From: Massilia timonae CCUG 45783
Lineage (GTDB): Bacteria > Pseudomonadota > Gammaproteobacteria > Burkholderiales > Burkholderiaceae_D
DNA length: 64,000 nucleotides
NCBI RefSeq assembly: GCF_000315425.1
Contig: NZ_JH992924.1
Location: forward strand, 846,388-910,387
Reading direction: 5' to 3'
A program made the translations under genes and the position numbers. Under the pieces are notes generated by a model that ran no database searches, was not told where the DNA came from, and saw only the letters and a list, made by a program, of their open reading frames with translations. Positions 8,003 through 17,227 of the stretch are shown one piece after another; position 1 is the first letter of the stretch; the number at the start of each line of letters is the position of its first letter.

Positions 8003-8361
8003 TGGTGGAGGCGGCGGGAATCGAACCCGCGTCCGCAAGCACTCTACAGACAGTTCTACATACTTAGCACTATCATTTGATTTGACCTGCACAACGGGGA
8101 TGTGCACCCTTTGTACAAGCGAGTTACCTTAAATTTCGGAAGCAACCAAGTAACCCGGTTGATTCCTAGCCTCTGTAAATGACTCTACCAGTCTTGCGAC
8201 TCACCCCAGAGGCGAGGTGTTGTAGAGCTAGCAGCAATTAAGCTGCTTGTGCGTACGAGTTATCGTTTGCAGTTATTGATTTCTGGATGTATTTACGAGG
8301 TAACCAGTCCTCGGTATGCCCTGCGCTGCTTTGCAACCCACGTCGAAACCAGGTCGCCCCC
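8003..8361 (-). ncRNA. ssrA: tmRNA (transfer-messenger RNA)
   Basis: On the minus strand the 5' end is GGGGGCGACCTGGTTTCGAC and the 3' end is a T-arm plus acceptor closing in CCGCCTCCACCA, the two halves of the alanine-tRNA-like domain. Inside, the tag frame (stop TTA at 8238-8240) reads ANDNSYAQAA, starting at a GCA resume codon. tmRNA rescues stalled ribosomes and tags the unfinished protein for proteolysis. About 359 nt is the usual length. The 3' end is a known integration site for genomic islands, and the accessory region lies just beyond it. Confidence 0.98.
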
Positions 8362-8377
8362 AACGTCAAGAACCTCT

Positions 8378-8383
8378 ATTGTA
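8378..8383 (-). promoter_or_regulatory. Putative -10 of ssrA
   Basis: Minus-strand TACAAT lies 16 bp upstream of the mature tmRNA 5' end, leaving a short leader for RNase P. No clear -35 is visible. Confidence 0.45.
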
Positions 8384-8493
8384 CTCCAAGCGCTGAGGAT
8401 GTACAGCGCCGTTCCTTAGCGCCTGCTTAAAGTCTGTCACCATAAAAAACCTACAATGCATAGCTTAATTGCAATATGCTAAAGGGATTCGAG

Positions 8494-9369
8494 ATGCTGA
8501 CGAGGTTCGACATGACGTGTATCGTTTGTGGCAACACCAAGGTGGCTGGCCTGGCCGGATGGCATGCGACCTGCCCGGCTTGCAACTATGAAAGCGCCGC
8601 CCTGAGCGTCGTCATCAATGCGCATACCGGTCCCGCCGTTGACGAAGTCGAGCGTGAGGCTGGCCTCAAGGCGCTGCGCCTCGAGAACTTCCGCACCATC
8701 GTCGCCTGGGCCCGGCAGCACGTGAGCGTCAGCCGGCCGCGCCTGCTCGACGTCGGCAGCGCCCACGGTTGGTTTCTCGAGACGGCGCGCGAACAGTTCG
8801 ACGTGCTGGGCGTGGAGCCGGATGCGGTGGTCGGCGCCCGCGCCGCCGCGCGCGGCTTGCCGGTACGCTCCGGCTACTTTCCGGATGTGCTCAAGGACGG
8901 CGAACGCTTCGACGTCATCGTGTTCAACGACGTGATCGAACACATTCCCGACATCCGCAGCGCGCTGGCCGCCTGCCACGCGCGCCTGCACGACGGCGGT
9001 ATCCTGATCCTCAACCTGCCCAACAGCCGCGGCTTCTTCTACCGGTTGTCGAAGCTGATCGCGCGCCTGGGCTGGCGCGGGCCGTTCGAGCGCCTGTGGC
9101 AGAAAGACCTGCCGTCGCCGCACGTTCACTACTTCAATCCGCGCAATCTGCAGCAGCTGGTCGTGGGGCAGGGCTTCGAGCTGGCCGAGGCGGCCGAGCT
9201 GCCGGCGCTGCGCGCGAAGGGCTTATTGGAGCGCCTGCGCTGCGCCGGCAATGTGCCGACCGTATCGCTCTACCTGCAATATGTCGCGATCATGTGCGCG
9301 ATTCCCGTCTTGCGCATGTTCCCGAGTGACATCATCGTCGGCGTGTTCAAAAAAAAGGCCGCAGACTGA
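8494..9369 (+). CDS. Class I SAM-dependent methyltransferase with N-terminal zinc ribbon
   Basis: 291 residues from ATG 8494, chosen because AAAGGG lies 7 bases before it; an earlier in-frame ATG at 8476 has no ribosome site. The N-terminus carries a CxxC pair (CIVCG) and a second (CPACN) about 20 residues later, a zinc-ribbon layout. The methyltransferase core shows LLDVGSAHGWFL (SAM loop I) and FDVIVFNDVIEHIPD (the Methyltransf_11/23 type motif IV). Proteins of this build methylate sugars or small molecules in surface-polysaccharide or natural-product pathways. No neighbour specifies the substrate. The gene faces away from ssrA. Confidence 0.8.
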   Translation: MLTRFDMTCIVCGNTKVAGLAGWHATCPACNYESAALSVVINAHTGPAVDEVEREAGLKALRLENFRTIVAWARQHVSVSRPRLLDVGSAHGWFLETAREQFDVLGVEPDAVVGARAAARGLPVRSGYFPDVLKDGERFDVIVFNDVIEHIPDIRSALAACHARLHDGGILILNLPNSRGFFYRLSKLIARLGWRGPFERLWQKDLPSPHVHYFNPRNLQQLVVGQGFELAEAAELPALRAKGLLERLRCAGNVPTVSLYLQYVAIMCAIPVLRMFPSDIIVGVFKKKAAD

Positions 9370-9409
9370 AGGTCCGCGGCCAAGGGAGAGAGAGTTAGTT
9401 AGCGCTTGC

Positions 9410-10027
9410 TTAGCGGCCGTTGCGGTTGGCGATTTCGTTGCCGATGATGCCGCCGCCGATCACGCCGGCGACAGTCGCCAGCTTCTTGCCGTTGCCGCCG
9501 CCGATCTGGTTGCCGATCAGGCCACCGATCACGGCGCCGGTGCCGATGCCGACATAGTTCGGCTGCTGGGCCGGGGCCGGGGCCGGCTGCGAGTAGCGCG
9601 GTTCTTCATAGCGCGCCGGCTGCGGCGCGGCGTGCACCACCCGGGTCTTCTCGACCACTTTCACCACCGGCTTTTCCTTGACGATCACGGTCGGCTGCGG
9701 TTGCGGTTGGACTGCCGGCTGGGCATACGCCACCTGCTGGGCCGGGACCATTGCCGGCACCATTGCCGGGACCATCTGCTGGCCGGCCGCCGCCACCGGC
9801 GCCATCTGGCCAGGCTGGGCGGCATAGCCGTTCACCGGCGCCTGCATGCCCGCTTGCGGCATGGCATACGGCGAGGCCGCTGCCAGCGGCAGGCTTGGCT
9901 CGGGCGCGCTGTTCGAGGTAGGCAGCAGACCGGTGATCGCGGCGGCGCCGGTCAGGCTCACGATAATGACCGACGCGGCGGCAGCGGCCATCAGTGGGTG
10001 AATGCGGTTGGTGGTCGTATTTTCCAT
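9410..10027 (-). CDS. Glycine-zipper 2TM domain protein
   Basis: 205 residues from ATG 10027, with GGAG just upstream. The order is a short cytoplasmic start (MENTTTNRIHPL), a transmembrane or signal-anchor helix (MAAAAASVIIVSLTGAAAITG), a long Pro/Ala/Gln-rich linker with a small PAMV repeat, a KEKPVVKVVEKT segment, and a C-terminal glycine zipper (GTGAVIGGLIGNQIGGG...GVIGGGIIGNEI). Such proteins sit in the cell envelope; outer-membrane lipoproteins like SlyB share the zipper, but no lipobox is seen here. Function unknown. Convergent with the methyltransferase. Confidence 0.75.
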   Translation of the reverse strand: MENTTTNRIHPLMAAAAASVIIVSLTGAAAITGLLPTSNSAPEPSLPLAAASPYAMPQAGMQAPVNGYAAQPGQMAPVAAAGQQMVPAMVPAMVPAQQVAYAQPAVQPQPQPTVIVKEKPVVKVVEKTRVVHAAPQPARYEEPRYSQPAPAPAQQPNYVGIGTGAVIGGLIGNQIGGGNGKKLATVAGVIGGGIIGNEIANRNGR

Positions 10028-10189
10028 GATCTGCTCCATAAGGTATGGCGTGTTCGTATGGACGTAGATTACTGGCGAGCCGGACCGAGAGATAGACATG
10101 CCCCTGTATCAATCGTAAATAGATGTAAGCACAGGGCAGAAATGAAAAACGGCGCCGCGAGGGGCGCCGTAACGGACGAATGTCAGAGA

Positions 10190-10897
10190 TCAGGCCGCGT
10201 GCTCGGCCTGTCGCGCCGCTTCGGAGACTTGCCCCAGCAGCGCCAGCAGCTCGGCCGGCGTGTCGAGCAGGTAGTCCGCGCCCCAGGTCGATGGTTCGAT
10301 CGCGCCGCAATAGCCCCAGGCGCAGGCGACGGTGACCATGCCGGCCGCGCGTCCGGCCTCGATGTCGCGCAGGTCGTCGCCCACGTACCAGCACTGTTCT
10401 GGTGCAAGGCCGAGGCGGCGCGCGCCTTCCAGCAGCGGGGCGGGGTGGGGTTTGGCGAAGCCCGTGGTGTCGCCCGAGACGATGCAGCCGGCGTGCGCCA
10501 GTGCGATCTGCGGCACCAGCGGATCGGTGAAGCGCGACGGTTTGTTGGTGACGATGCCCCAGGCCATGCCGGCGTCCGAAATACCGTCCAGCAGCTCGGG
10601 AATGCCGTCGAACAGCGTCGTGTGCAGCGACATCGCCGACTGGTAGCGCTCGAACCAGGCCAGGCGCAATTCCTCGTAGCCGTCGTCGCCCGGCGCCAGG
10701 CCGAAGGCGGCGCCGATCATGCCGCGCGCGCCGGCCGAGGCGGTCGGACGCAGCGCCTCGTATGGGGTCGGGTCCAGGCCACGTTCGGTGCGCAGCCAGT
10801 TGACGGCCGCGGCGAGGTCGGGCGCCGTGTCGGCCAGCGTGCCGTCGAGGTCGAACAGGATGGCACGCGGTGCCGGCATCACGGTGGGAAAGGTCAT
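10190..10897 (-). CDS. gph: Phosphoglycolate phosphatase (HAD family)
   Basis: 235 residues from the ATG at 10897, which starts 5 bp after the ubiG stop; an in-frame ATG 24 bp earlier would overlap ubiG. HAD motif I is AILFDLDGT with nucleophile D16 and acid D18. Motif II is IVTNKPSRF and motif III/IV lies in KPHPAPLLEGARRLGLAPEQCWYVGDDLRDI. The enzyme removes phosphate from 2-phosphoglycolate, made from DNA repair ends and oxygenase side reactions. The ubiG-gph order is common in betaproteobacteria. Substrate assignment rests on family and context. Confidence 0.85.
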   Translation of the reverse strand: MTFPTVMPAPRAILFDLDGTLADTAPDLAAAVNWLRTERGLDPTPYEALRPTASAGARGMIGAAFGLAPGDDGYEELRLAWFERYQSAMSLHTTLFDGIPELLDGISDAGMAWGIVTNKPSRFTDPLVPQIALAHAGCIVSGDTTGFAKPHPAPLLEGARRLGLAPEQCWYVGDDLRDIEAGRAAGMVTVACAWGYCGAIEPSTWGADYLLDTPAELLALLGQVSEAARQAEHAA

Positions 10898-10902
10898 GTC
10901 GT

Positions 10903-11607
10903 TCAGAGCGGTTTGCTGCACGCCACCATGTAGTTCACATCGGTGTCGTTGTTCAGCGAGTAGATCTTGGTCAGCGGGTTGTAGGTCAGGCCCTTCAGGC
11001 CGTCGACCTGCAGGCCGGCCTGGCGTATGAACTGCGCCAGCTCGGCCGGCGTGATGAACTTGCCGTAGTCGTGGGTGCCGCGCGGCAGCATGCGCAGCAC
11101 GTACTCGGCGCCGATCACGGCGAACAGGTAAGACTTGGGGTTGCGGTTCAGGGTCGAGAAGAACACGTGGCCGCCCGGTTTCACCAGCTTGGCGGCGGCG
11201 CGCACGATCGAGGCCGGGTCAGGCACGTGCTCCAGCATTTCCATGCAGGTGACGACGTCGAACTGGCCGGCTTCCTGCTCGGCCATCTCTTCGGCCGCGA
11301 TGTGCTTGTAGCGCACCTCGACGCCCGATTCCAGGCTGTGCAGGTCGGCCACCTTGAGCGCCTTCTTGGACAGGTCGATGCCCGTCACCTTGGCGCCCTT
11401 GCGCGCCATCGATTCGGACAGCACGCCGCCGCCGCAACCGATGTCGATCACGTTCTTGCCGCTAAGTGGCGCGCGCGCATTGATCCACTCGAGGCGCAAG
11501 GGGTTGATTTCGTGCAGCGGTCGGAATTCCGAGGTCGGGTCCCACCAGCGGTGGGCCAGTTCGCTGAACTTCTGGATTTCTAATGGGTCTGCGTTTGTCG
11601 TCGTCAT
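10903..11607 (-). CDS. ubiG: Ubiquinone biosynthesis O-methyltransferase
   Basis: 234 residues, the full family length. The N-terminal signature KFSELAHRWWDPTSEFRPLHEINPLRLEWI is characteristic of UbiG, followed by the SAM loop NVIDIGCGGGVLSESMA and VVTCMEMLEHVPDP. UbiG carries out both O-methylations of ubiquinone synthesis in the membrane-associated Ubi complex. It is followed by gph in a likely two-gene operon. Confidence 0.95.
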   Translation of the reverse strand: MTTTNADPLEIQKFSELAHRWWDPTSEFRPLHEINPLRLEWINARAPLSGKNVIDIGCGGGVLSESMARKGAKVTGIDLSKKALKVADLHSLESGVEVRYKHIAAEEMAEQEAGQFDVVTCMEMLEHVPDPASIVRAAAKLVKPGGHVFFSTLNRNPKSYLFAVIGAEYVLRMLPRGTHDYGKFITPAELAQFIRQAGLQVDGLKGLTYNPLTKIYSLNNDTDVNYMVACSKPL

Positions 11608-11653
11608 GGCTCGAATAATAGCGGATTTGATGCGGGGGAACGGCTTACCAATG

Positions 11654-11678
11654 AAAAAACCCCGCCGCAGCGGGGTTT
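11654..11678 (-). terminator. Terminator of the OmpA-like gene
   Basis: Stem AAACCCCGC (11657-11665) with GCGGGGTTT (11670-11678) and a 4-base loop. On the minus strand it is followed by a T run. Confidence 0.85.
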
Positions 11679-11697
11679 CGATGGCGCTCGGCCTGGA

Positions 11698-12405
11698 TTA
11701 CTTGTTGACGGTACGGGTACCGACGACTTCGATTTCCACGCGACGGTTCTGGGCGCGGCCTTCGGCGGTCTTGTTGTCCGCTTTCGGCTGGCTTTCGCCC
11801 TTGCCTTCGGTGTAGATGCGGGTTTCTTCGATGCCTTTGCCTTTCAGGTAGGCCTTGACGGCTTCGGCGCGGCGGATCGACAGCTTCTGGTTGTAGGCAT
11901 CGGTGCCGATCGAGTCGGTGTGGCCGACGGCGATGATGACTTCCAGGTTCATGTCGCCCAGCTTGGCGCTCAGCTCATCCAGCGAAGCCTTGCCGGCCGG
12001 CTTCAGGATCGCCTTGTCGAAGTCGAAGAAGGCGTCGGCCGAGTAGCTGACTTTTTCCGAGGTCGGCACTGGCGCGGCCACGACTGGCGCAGGCGCTGGA
12101 GCCGGTGCCGGCGCTGCCGGTGGCGGCGGAGCGACGCACTTGCCGTTTTCGAGTTTCTCTGGCTCGACGCACAGTGGCGCATCGCAGCCCGGGACCGCGT
12201 CGGCCGGGGTCCAGTAGCCGGTGCGCCAGCACAGGCCGAAAGGATTGCGCGCGATCACGCCGCGGGAGTCCTGCACATAGGCGCTGTATGGGGTGCGAGC
12301 CTGAATGTCGGTGGTCAGCGGCGCGTAGGGTGGGGCGCTTTGGGCGGAGGCGACGCCCGCAATCGCGGCCGACGCTGCGAGCAGAACAGTGATCAGTTTC
12401 TTCAT
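11698..12405 (-). CDS. OmpA-family outer-membrane/peptidoglycan-binding protein
   Basis: 235 residues. There is a signal peptide (MKKLITVLLAASAAIAGVASA, cut near AQSAPP), then a short region with two pairs of cysteines and FGLCWRTGYW, then a Pro/Ala hinge. The C-terminal OmpA domain reads FFDFDKAILKPAGKASLDELSAKL, GHTDSIGTDAYNQKLSIRRAEAVKAYL and GESQPKADNKTAEGRAQNRRVEI. The D of GHTDS and the R of NRRVEI bind diaminopimelate in peptidoglycan. It lacks the 8-strand barrel of classical OmpA, a layout common in Burkholderiales. It has its own terminator and a long upstream region, as expected for a highly expressed porin-like gene. Confidence 0.88.
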   Translation of the reverse strand: MKKLITVLLAASAAIAGVASAQSAPPYAPLTTDIQARTPYSAYVQDSRGVIARNPFGLCWRTGYWTPADAVPGCDAPLCVEPEKLENGKCVAPPPPAAPAPAPAPAPVVAAPVPTSEKVSYSADAFFDFDKAILKPAGKASLDELSAKLGDMNLEVIIAVGHTDSIGTDAYNQKLSIRRAEAVKAYLKGKGIEETRIYTEGKGESQPKADNKTAEGRAQNRRVEIEVVGTRTVNK

Positions 12406-12790
12406 ATTCTTTTCCTTTCGGTTAATTCCGTAGCGATTCAGACAGGCTCCATGTGGTCATAAGATTAACACGGCGGCCGCTCCGTCTGTTTCGTATTATG
12501 AAACAAGCAATTGACTTCCTGTCCATTTTGCCACATGCACCAAAATCGCACGACTGCACCCAAATCAAACATCAAGCATTAATTGCTTGACGTTGTTTTG
12601 CCGCAACATTTCCACAAGCGTACCCGGCCGGGGACGACAATGCTGGAAATTTCGTGGTCATTCCATCGGTCGACCCTTGATTTCTGGCATCCATAGTGGG
12701 CCGGTCGGAATTGAGCAACTGCTATCTGTCGCATGGTAGAATCGTCCGTTGCAACTTATAACCATCGCCTGAAAGCAGTCGACCCGCCCA
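12406..12790. other. Divergent regulatory region ompA-like / gyrA
   Basis: These 385 bp contain no open frame of note. They carry control sites for the two divergent genes, including the gyrA extended -10 listed separately. Confidence 0.5.
12734..12742 (+). promoter_or_regulatory. Probable extended -10 promoter of gyrA
   Basis: TG-G-TAGAAT (12734-12742) fits an extended -10. No good -35 is visible, which is common for gyrase promoters that respond to supercoiling. It lies 48 bp before the gyrA start. Confidence 0.5.
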
Positions 12791-15406
12791 ATGGATCAAT
12801 TCGCAAAAGAAACAGTCCCGATTTCCCTCGAAGAAGAGATGCGCAAGAGCTACCTAGATTACGCCATGAGCGTGATCGTGGGCCGTGCGCTGCCGGACGT
12901 ACGCGACGGCCTGAAGCCGGTGCACCGCCGTGTGCTCTACGCGATGCACGAGATGAACAACGTGTGGAACCGTCCCTACCTCAAGTGCGCGCGCGTCGTC
13001 GGCGACACGATGGGTAAATTCCACCCGCACGGCGACTCGTCGATCTACGACACCCTGGTCCGCATGGCCCAGGACTTCTCGCTGCGCTACACCCTGGTCG
13101 ACGGCCAGGGCAACTTCGGCTCGATCGACGGCGACAGCGCTGCGGCGATGCGTTACACCGAATGCCGCCTCGACCGCATCTCGGGCGAGATCCTGGCCGA
13201 CATCGACAAGGACACCGTCGACTTCCAGCCGAACTACGACGGCAAGGAAAAGGAACCGACGGTCTTGCCGACCCGCATCCCGAACCTGCTGATCAACGGT
13301 TCGTCCGGCATCGCGGTCGGCATGGCGACCAATATTCCGCCGCACAATCTGTCCGAAGTCATCAACGGCGCGATGCATGTGCTGCGCAATCCGGACTGCA
13401 CCATCGACGAGCTGATCGAGCTGATCCCGGCGCCGGACTTCCCGACCGCCGGCATCATCTACGGCGTCTCGGGCGTGCGCGACGGTTACCGCACCGGCCG
13501 TGGCCGCGTGGTGATGCGCGCCAAGACCCACTTCGAGGAAGTGGGCCGCGACGGCAGCCGCACCGCGATCATCATCGACGAGCTGCCGTATCAGGTAAAT
13601 AAAAAATCGCTGCTCGAGCGCATCGCCGAGAACGTGCGCGACAAGAAGCTCGAAGGCATTTCCGACATCCGCGACGAGTCCGACAAATCGGGCATGCGCG
13701 TGGTGATCGAACTCAAGCGCGGTGAAGTGCCTGAAGTCGTGCTGAATAATCTGTACAAGCAGACCCAGCTGCAAGACACCTTCGGCATGAATATGGTGGC
13801 GCTGGTCAATGGCCAGCCGAAGCTGCTGAACCTCAAGCAGATGCTCGAGTGCTTCCTGTCGCACCGCCGCGAAGTGGTCACCCGCCGCACCGTGTTCGAG
13901 CTGCGCAAGGCGCGCGACCGCGGCCACATGCTCGAAGGCCTGGCCGTCGCGCTGGCGAACATCGACGACTTCATCGCCATCATCAAGGCCGCGCCGACCC
14001 CGCCGGTCGCCAAGGTCGAGCTGATGGACCGCGCCTGGGATTCGTCCCTGGTGCGCGAGATGCTCAATCGTACCGAACTGGGCGAGTCGGGCGGCATCGC
14101 GGCCTTCCGTCCGGAGCACCTGCCGAAGCACTACGGCATGCAGCAGAACGGCCTGTACAAGCTGTCGGACGAGCAGGCGCAAGAGATCCTGCAGATGCGC
14201 CTCCAGCGCCTGACCGGCCTGGAGCAGGACAAGATCGTCAACGAGTACAAGGAAGTGATGGCCCACATCGCCGACCTGCTCGACATCCTGGCCAAGCCGG
14301 AGCGCGTCACCACGATCATCGTCGACGAGATGACCGCCATCAAGGCCGAGTACGCCGACAATGGCAAGGACACCCGCCGTTCGACCATCGAGCACAACGC
14401 CAGCGACCTCGAGACCGAAGACCTGATCACCCCGCAGGACATGGTGGTGACCCTGTCGCACGCCGGCTACATGAAGGCGCAGCCGATCTCCGAATACCGC
14501 GCCCAGAAGCGCGGCGGCCGCGGCAAGCAGGCGACGGCGACCAAGGACGAAGACTGGATCGACCAGCTGTTCATCGCCAATACCCACGACTACATGCTGT
14601 GCTTCAGCAACCGTGGCCGCATGTACTGGCTCAAGGTGTGGGAAGTGCCGCAAGGCTCGCGTAATTCGCGCGGCAAGCCGATCGTCAACATGTTCCCGCT
14701 GCAGGACAACGAGAAGATCACCGTCGTGCTGCCGCTGCAGGGCGAGAACCGCACCTTCCCCGAAGACCACTACGTCTTCATGTCGACCTCGCTGGGCACC
14801 GTCAAGAAGACGCCGCTGCGCGACTTCAGCAATCCACGCAAGGCCGGCATCATCGCGGTCGACCTCGATGAAGGCGACGTGCTGGTCGGCGCCGCGCTCA
14901 CCGACGGCAAGCACGACGTGATGCTGTTCTCCGACGGCGGCAAGGCCGTGCGCTTCGACGAGAACGACGTGCGTCCGATGGGCCGCACCGCGCGCGGCGT
15001 GCGCGGCATGAACCTCGAGGAAGGCCAGCAGGTCATCGCGCTGCTGGTGGCCGAGAGCGAAGAGCAGACCGTCCTCACCGCCACCGAGAACGGCTTCGGC
15101 AAGCGTACCCCGATCACGGAGTACACCCGCCACGGCCGCGGCACCAAGGGCATGATCGCGATCCAGACCAGCGAGCGTAACGGCAAGGTGGTGGCCGCGA
15201 CCCTGGTCGAGCCAAGCGACGAGATCATGCTGATCACGACCGGCGGCGTGCTGATCCGCACTCGCGTGTCCGAGATCCGCGAGATGGGCCGCGCGACCCA
15301 GGGCGTGACCCTGATCGCGGTCGAGGATGGCACCAAGCTGTCCGGCCTGCAGCGCATCGTCGAGACCGACCTCGAAGAAGTCGAGCTCGAACCGGCGCCG
15401 GAGTAA
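12791..15406 (+). CDS. gyrA: DNA gyrase subunit A
   Basis: 871 residues, full length. GyrA cuts and rejoins DNA in the A2B2 gyrase that adds negative supercoils. The catalytic tyrosine is Y122 (AAAMRYTECR), with numbering equal to E. coli. The quinolone-resistance region reads GDSSIYDT with S83 and D87, the sensitive-type residues. The C-terminal beta-pinwheel begins with a GyrA box (QKRGGRGK), which separates gyrase from topoisomerase IV. It is followed by the DUF2059 gene and serC, a common betaproteobacterial order. Confidence 0.98.
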   Translation: MDQFAKETVPISLEEEMRKSYLDYAMSVIVGRALPDVRDGLKPVHRRVLYAMHEMNNVWNRPYLKCARVVGDTMGKFHPHGDSSIYDTLVRMAQDFSLRYTLVDGQGNFGSIDGDSAAAMRYTECRLDRISGEILADIDKDTVDFQPNYDGKEKEPTVLPTRIPNLLINGSSGIAVGMATNIPPHNLSEVINGAMHVLRNPDCTIDELIELIPAPDFPTAGIIYGVSGVRDGYRTGRGRVVMRAKTHFEEVGRDGSRTAIIIDELPYQVNKKSLLERIAENVRDKKLEGISDIRDESDKSGMRVVIELKRGEVPEVVLNNLYKQTQLQDTFGMNMVALVNGQPKLLNLKQMLECFLSHRREVVTRRTVFELRKARDRGHMLEGLAVALANIDDFIAIIKAAPTPPVAKVELMDRAWDSSLVREMLNRTELGESGGIAAFRPEHLPKHYGMQQNGLYKLSDEQAQEILQMRLQRLTGLEQDKIVNEYKEVMAHIADLLDILAKPERVTTIIVDEMTAIKAEYADNGKDTRRSTIEHNASDLETEDLITPQDMVVTLSHAGYMKAQPISEYRAQKRGGRGKQATATKDEDWIDQLFIANTHDYMLCFSNRGRMYWLKVWEVPQGSRNSRGKPIVNMFPLQDNEKITVVLPLQGENRTFPEDHYVFMSTSLGTVKKTPLRDFSNPRKAGIIAVDLDEGDVLVGAALTDGKHDVMLFSDGGKAVRFDENDVRPMGRTARGVRGMNLEEGQQVIALLVAESEEQTVLTATENGFGKRTPITEYTRHGRGTKGMIAIQTSERNGKVVAATLVEPSDEIMLITTGGVLIRTRVSEIREMGRATQGVTLIAVEDGTKLSGLQRIVETDLEEVELEPAPE

Positions 15407-15497
15407 TGGCGTCCCGGGGCAAGCGTTGCGCATCGGTATGCGTGCGCTTGCCCCCTTCGTTCAATGCAATGGGCGCCAGCGCCCGCCTGGAAAGCCA

Positions 15498-16049
15498 ATG
15501 AAAAAAATCCTGCTCGCCGTGACCTGCGCCGCCGCCTTTGCCGGCGCTCCTTCGTTTGCCTTTGCGCAAAGCGCTGCCCCGAGCGAGCAGGAGCGCGCCG
15601 CCGTCAAGGAATTGATGGACGCGATGGACGTGCGCAAGATGATGGCCGCCTCGTTCACCGAGATGGAAAAGGCGCTGCCGCAGATGATGCGCGCCCAGGT
15701 TACGGCGGTGATCAATGCCGATCCAAGCGCCAGCGACGAGAAGAAGAAGGCCGCGCTGGAGAAGGTCGAACAGGTCCTGCCCGGCGCCGCCGATGCGGTC
15801 AACCGCATGTTCCGCGATCCGGCGCTGATCGACGAGATGATGGCCGAGATCGGGCCGCTGTACGCCCGCCACTACTCGGTGGCCGAGCTGAAACAGCTGA
15901 GCGCCTTCTATCGCACCCCGCTGGGCCAGAAGATGCTGGCCCTGTCGCCGCGCCTGGCTGCCGAGAGCATGGCGATCGGCCAGAAGATCGTCGCGCCGCG
16001 CCTGAACGGCCTGATGCTGGAAGTGATGCAGAACGCCAAGGCCAAATAA
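15498..16049 (+). CDS. Exported DUF2059 protein
   Basis: 183 residues from ATG 15498. A signal peptide (MKKILLAVTCAAAFAGAPSFAFAQ) precedes a helical domain with the DUF2059 pattern PLYARHYSVAELKQLSAFYRTPLGQKML near the C-terminus. The family is periplasmic and of unknown function. It stands between gyrA and serC with only 17 bp to serC, so the two are probably co-transcribed. Confidence 0.85.
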   Translation: MKKILLAVTCAAAFAGAPSFAFAQSAAPSEQERAAVKELMDAMDVRKMMAASFTEMEKALPQMMRAQVTAVINADPSASDEKKKAALEKVEQVLPGAADAVNRMFRDPALIDEMMAEIGPLYARHYSVAELKQLSAFYRTPLGQKMLALSPRLAAESMAIGQKIVAPRLNGLMLEVMQNAKAK

Positions 16050-16066
16050 ATCGTAGAAAGGACCGC

Positions 16067-17152
16067 ATGACCCACGTCTTCAATTTCTCGGCCGGCCCCG
16101 CCGTCCTTCCGAAAGAAGTGCTGCAGCAGGCAGCGAGCGAGATGCTCGACTGGCATGGCAGCGGCATGTCGGTGATGGAGATGAGCCATCGCGGTCCAGA
16201 ATTTTCCAGCATCCACCGCCAGGCGCTCGATGACCTGCGCGAGCTGCTGGACGTGCCGGCCAACTATAAAATCCTGTTCCAGCAGGGCGGGGGGCTGGGG
16301 CAGAACGCCATCGTTCCCCTCAACCTGGCCGGTCGCCGCCAGGACCCGGTGATCGACTTCGTCCACACCGGTTCGTGGTCGGGCAAGTCGATCAAGGAAG
16401 CGGCGCGCTATGCGCGCGTGAACGTCGCGGCGTCCAGCGAGGCCGAAGGTTTTGCCCGCGTGCCGGCGCGCGGTGCCTGGAAACTGTCGCCGGACGCGGC
16501 CTACCTGCACATCTGCACCAACGAGACCATCGACGGCGTCGAATACCCTGACGCGCCGGCGACCGATCCCAATGTGCCGATCGTCGCCGACATGTCTTCG
16601 CACATCCTGTCGCGCAAGATCGATATCTCCAAGTTTGGCGTGATCTTCGCCGGCGCCCAGAAGAACATCGGCCCGGCCGGCCTGACCCTGGTGATCGTGC
16701 GCGACGACCTGCTCGACTACGCGTCGCCGCAGTGTCCGTCGGCCTTCAACTGGAAGACCTGCGCCGAGCACGATTCGCTGTACAACACGCCGCCGACCTA
16801 TTCGATCTATATCGCGGGGCTGGTGTTCGCCTGGCTCAAGGCCAATGGCGGCGTGGCCGCGATGGAGGCGCGCAATGTCGAGAAGGCGCGCCTGTTGTAC
16901 GAGGCGCTTGACCGCGACGATTTCTACGCCAATCGCGTGGCGCCGGAATTCCGTTCGCGCATGAACGTGCCGTTCTACCTGCGCGATGAAGCGCTCAACC
17001 AATCATTCCTGGCCGGCGCACAAGCGCGCGGCCTGCTGCAACTGAAGGGCCACAAGTCCGTCGGCGGCATGCGGGCATCGATCTACAACGCGATGCCGAT
17101 CGAGGGCGTACAGGCCCTCGTCGATTACTTGAACGAGTTCGCCGGTCGTTGA
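16067..17152 (+). CDS. serC: Phosphoserine aminotransferase
   Basis: 361 residues. It starts with the family signature FNFSAGPAVLPKEVL. K199 in FAGAQKNIGPAGL is the pyridoxal-phosphate lysine. The enzyme makes 3-phosphoserine (serine pathway) and acts on 4-phosphohydroxythreonine in vitamin B6 synthesis. GAAAGGA lies 5 bases before ATG. It heads a biosynthetic run serC-pheA-hisC-tyrA-aroA-cmk. Confidence 0.97.
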   Translation: MTHVFNFSAGPAVLPKEVLQQAASEMLDWHGSGMSVMEMSHRGPEFSSIHRQALDDLRELLDVPANYKILFQQGGGLGQNAIVPLNLAGRRQDPVIDFVHTGSWSGKSIKEAARYARVNVAASSEAEGFARVPARGAWKLSPDAAYLHICTNETIDGVEYPDAPATDPNVPIVADMSSHILSRKIDISKFGVIFAGAQKNIGPAGLTLVIVRDDLLDYASPQCPSAFNWKTCAEHDSLYNTPPTYSIYIAGLVFAWLKANGGVAAMEARNVEKARLLYEALDRDDFYANRVAPEFRSRMNVPFYLRDEALNQSFLAGAQARGLLQLKGHKSVGGMRASIYNAMPIEGVQALVDYLNEFAGR

Positions 17153-17227
17153 GACCCGCCCCGGCATGCCGGGGCTTTCAGGCGTGCAGCACCGGTCAGG
17201 CGAACCAATCGACCATACAGCATAACG

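Noticed and set aside
12854..15433. 859-codon minus-strand frame opposite gyrA
   Set aside because: Shadow of gyrA in high-GC DNA; low-complexity Val/His/Asp/Arg composition.
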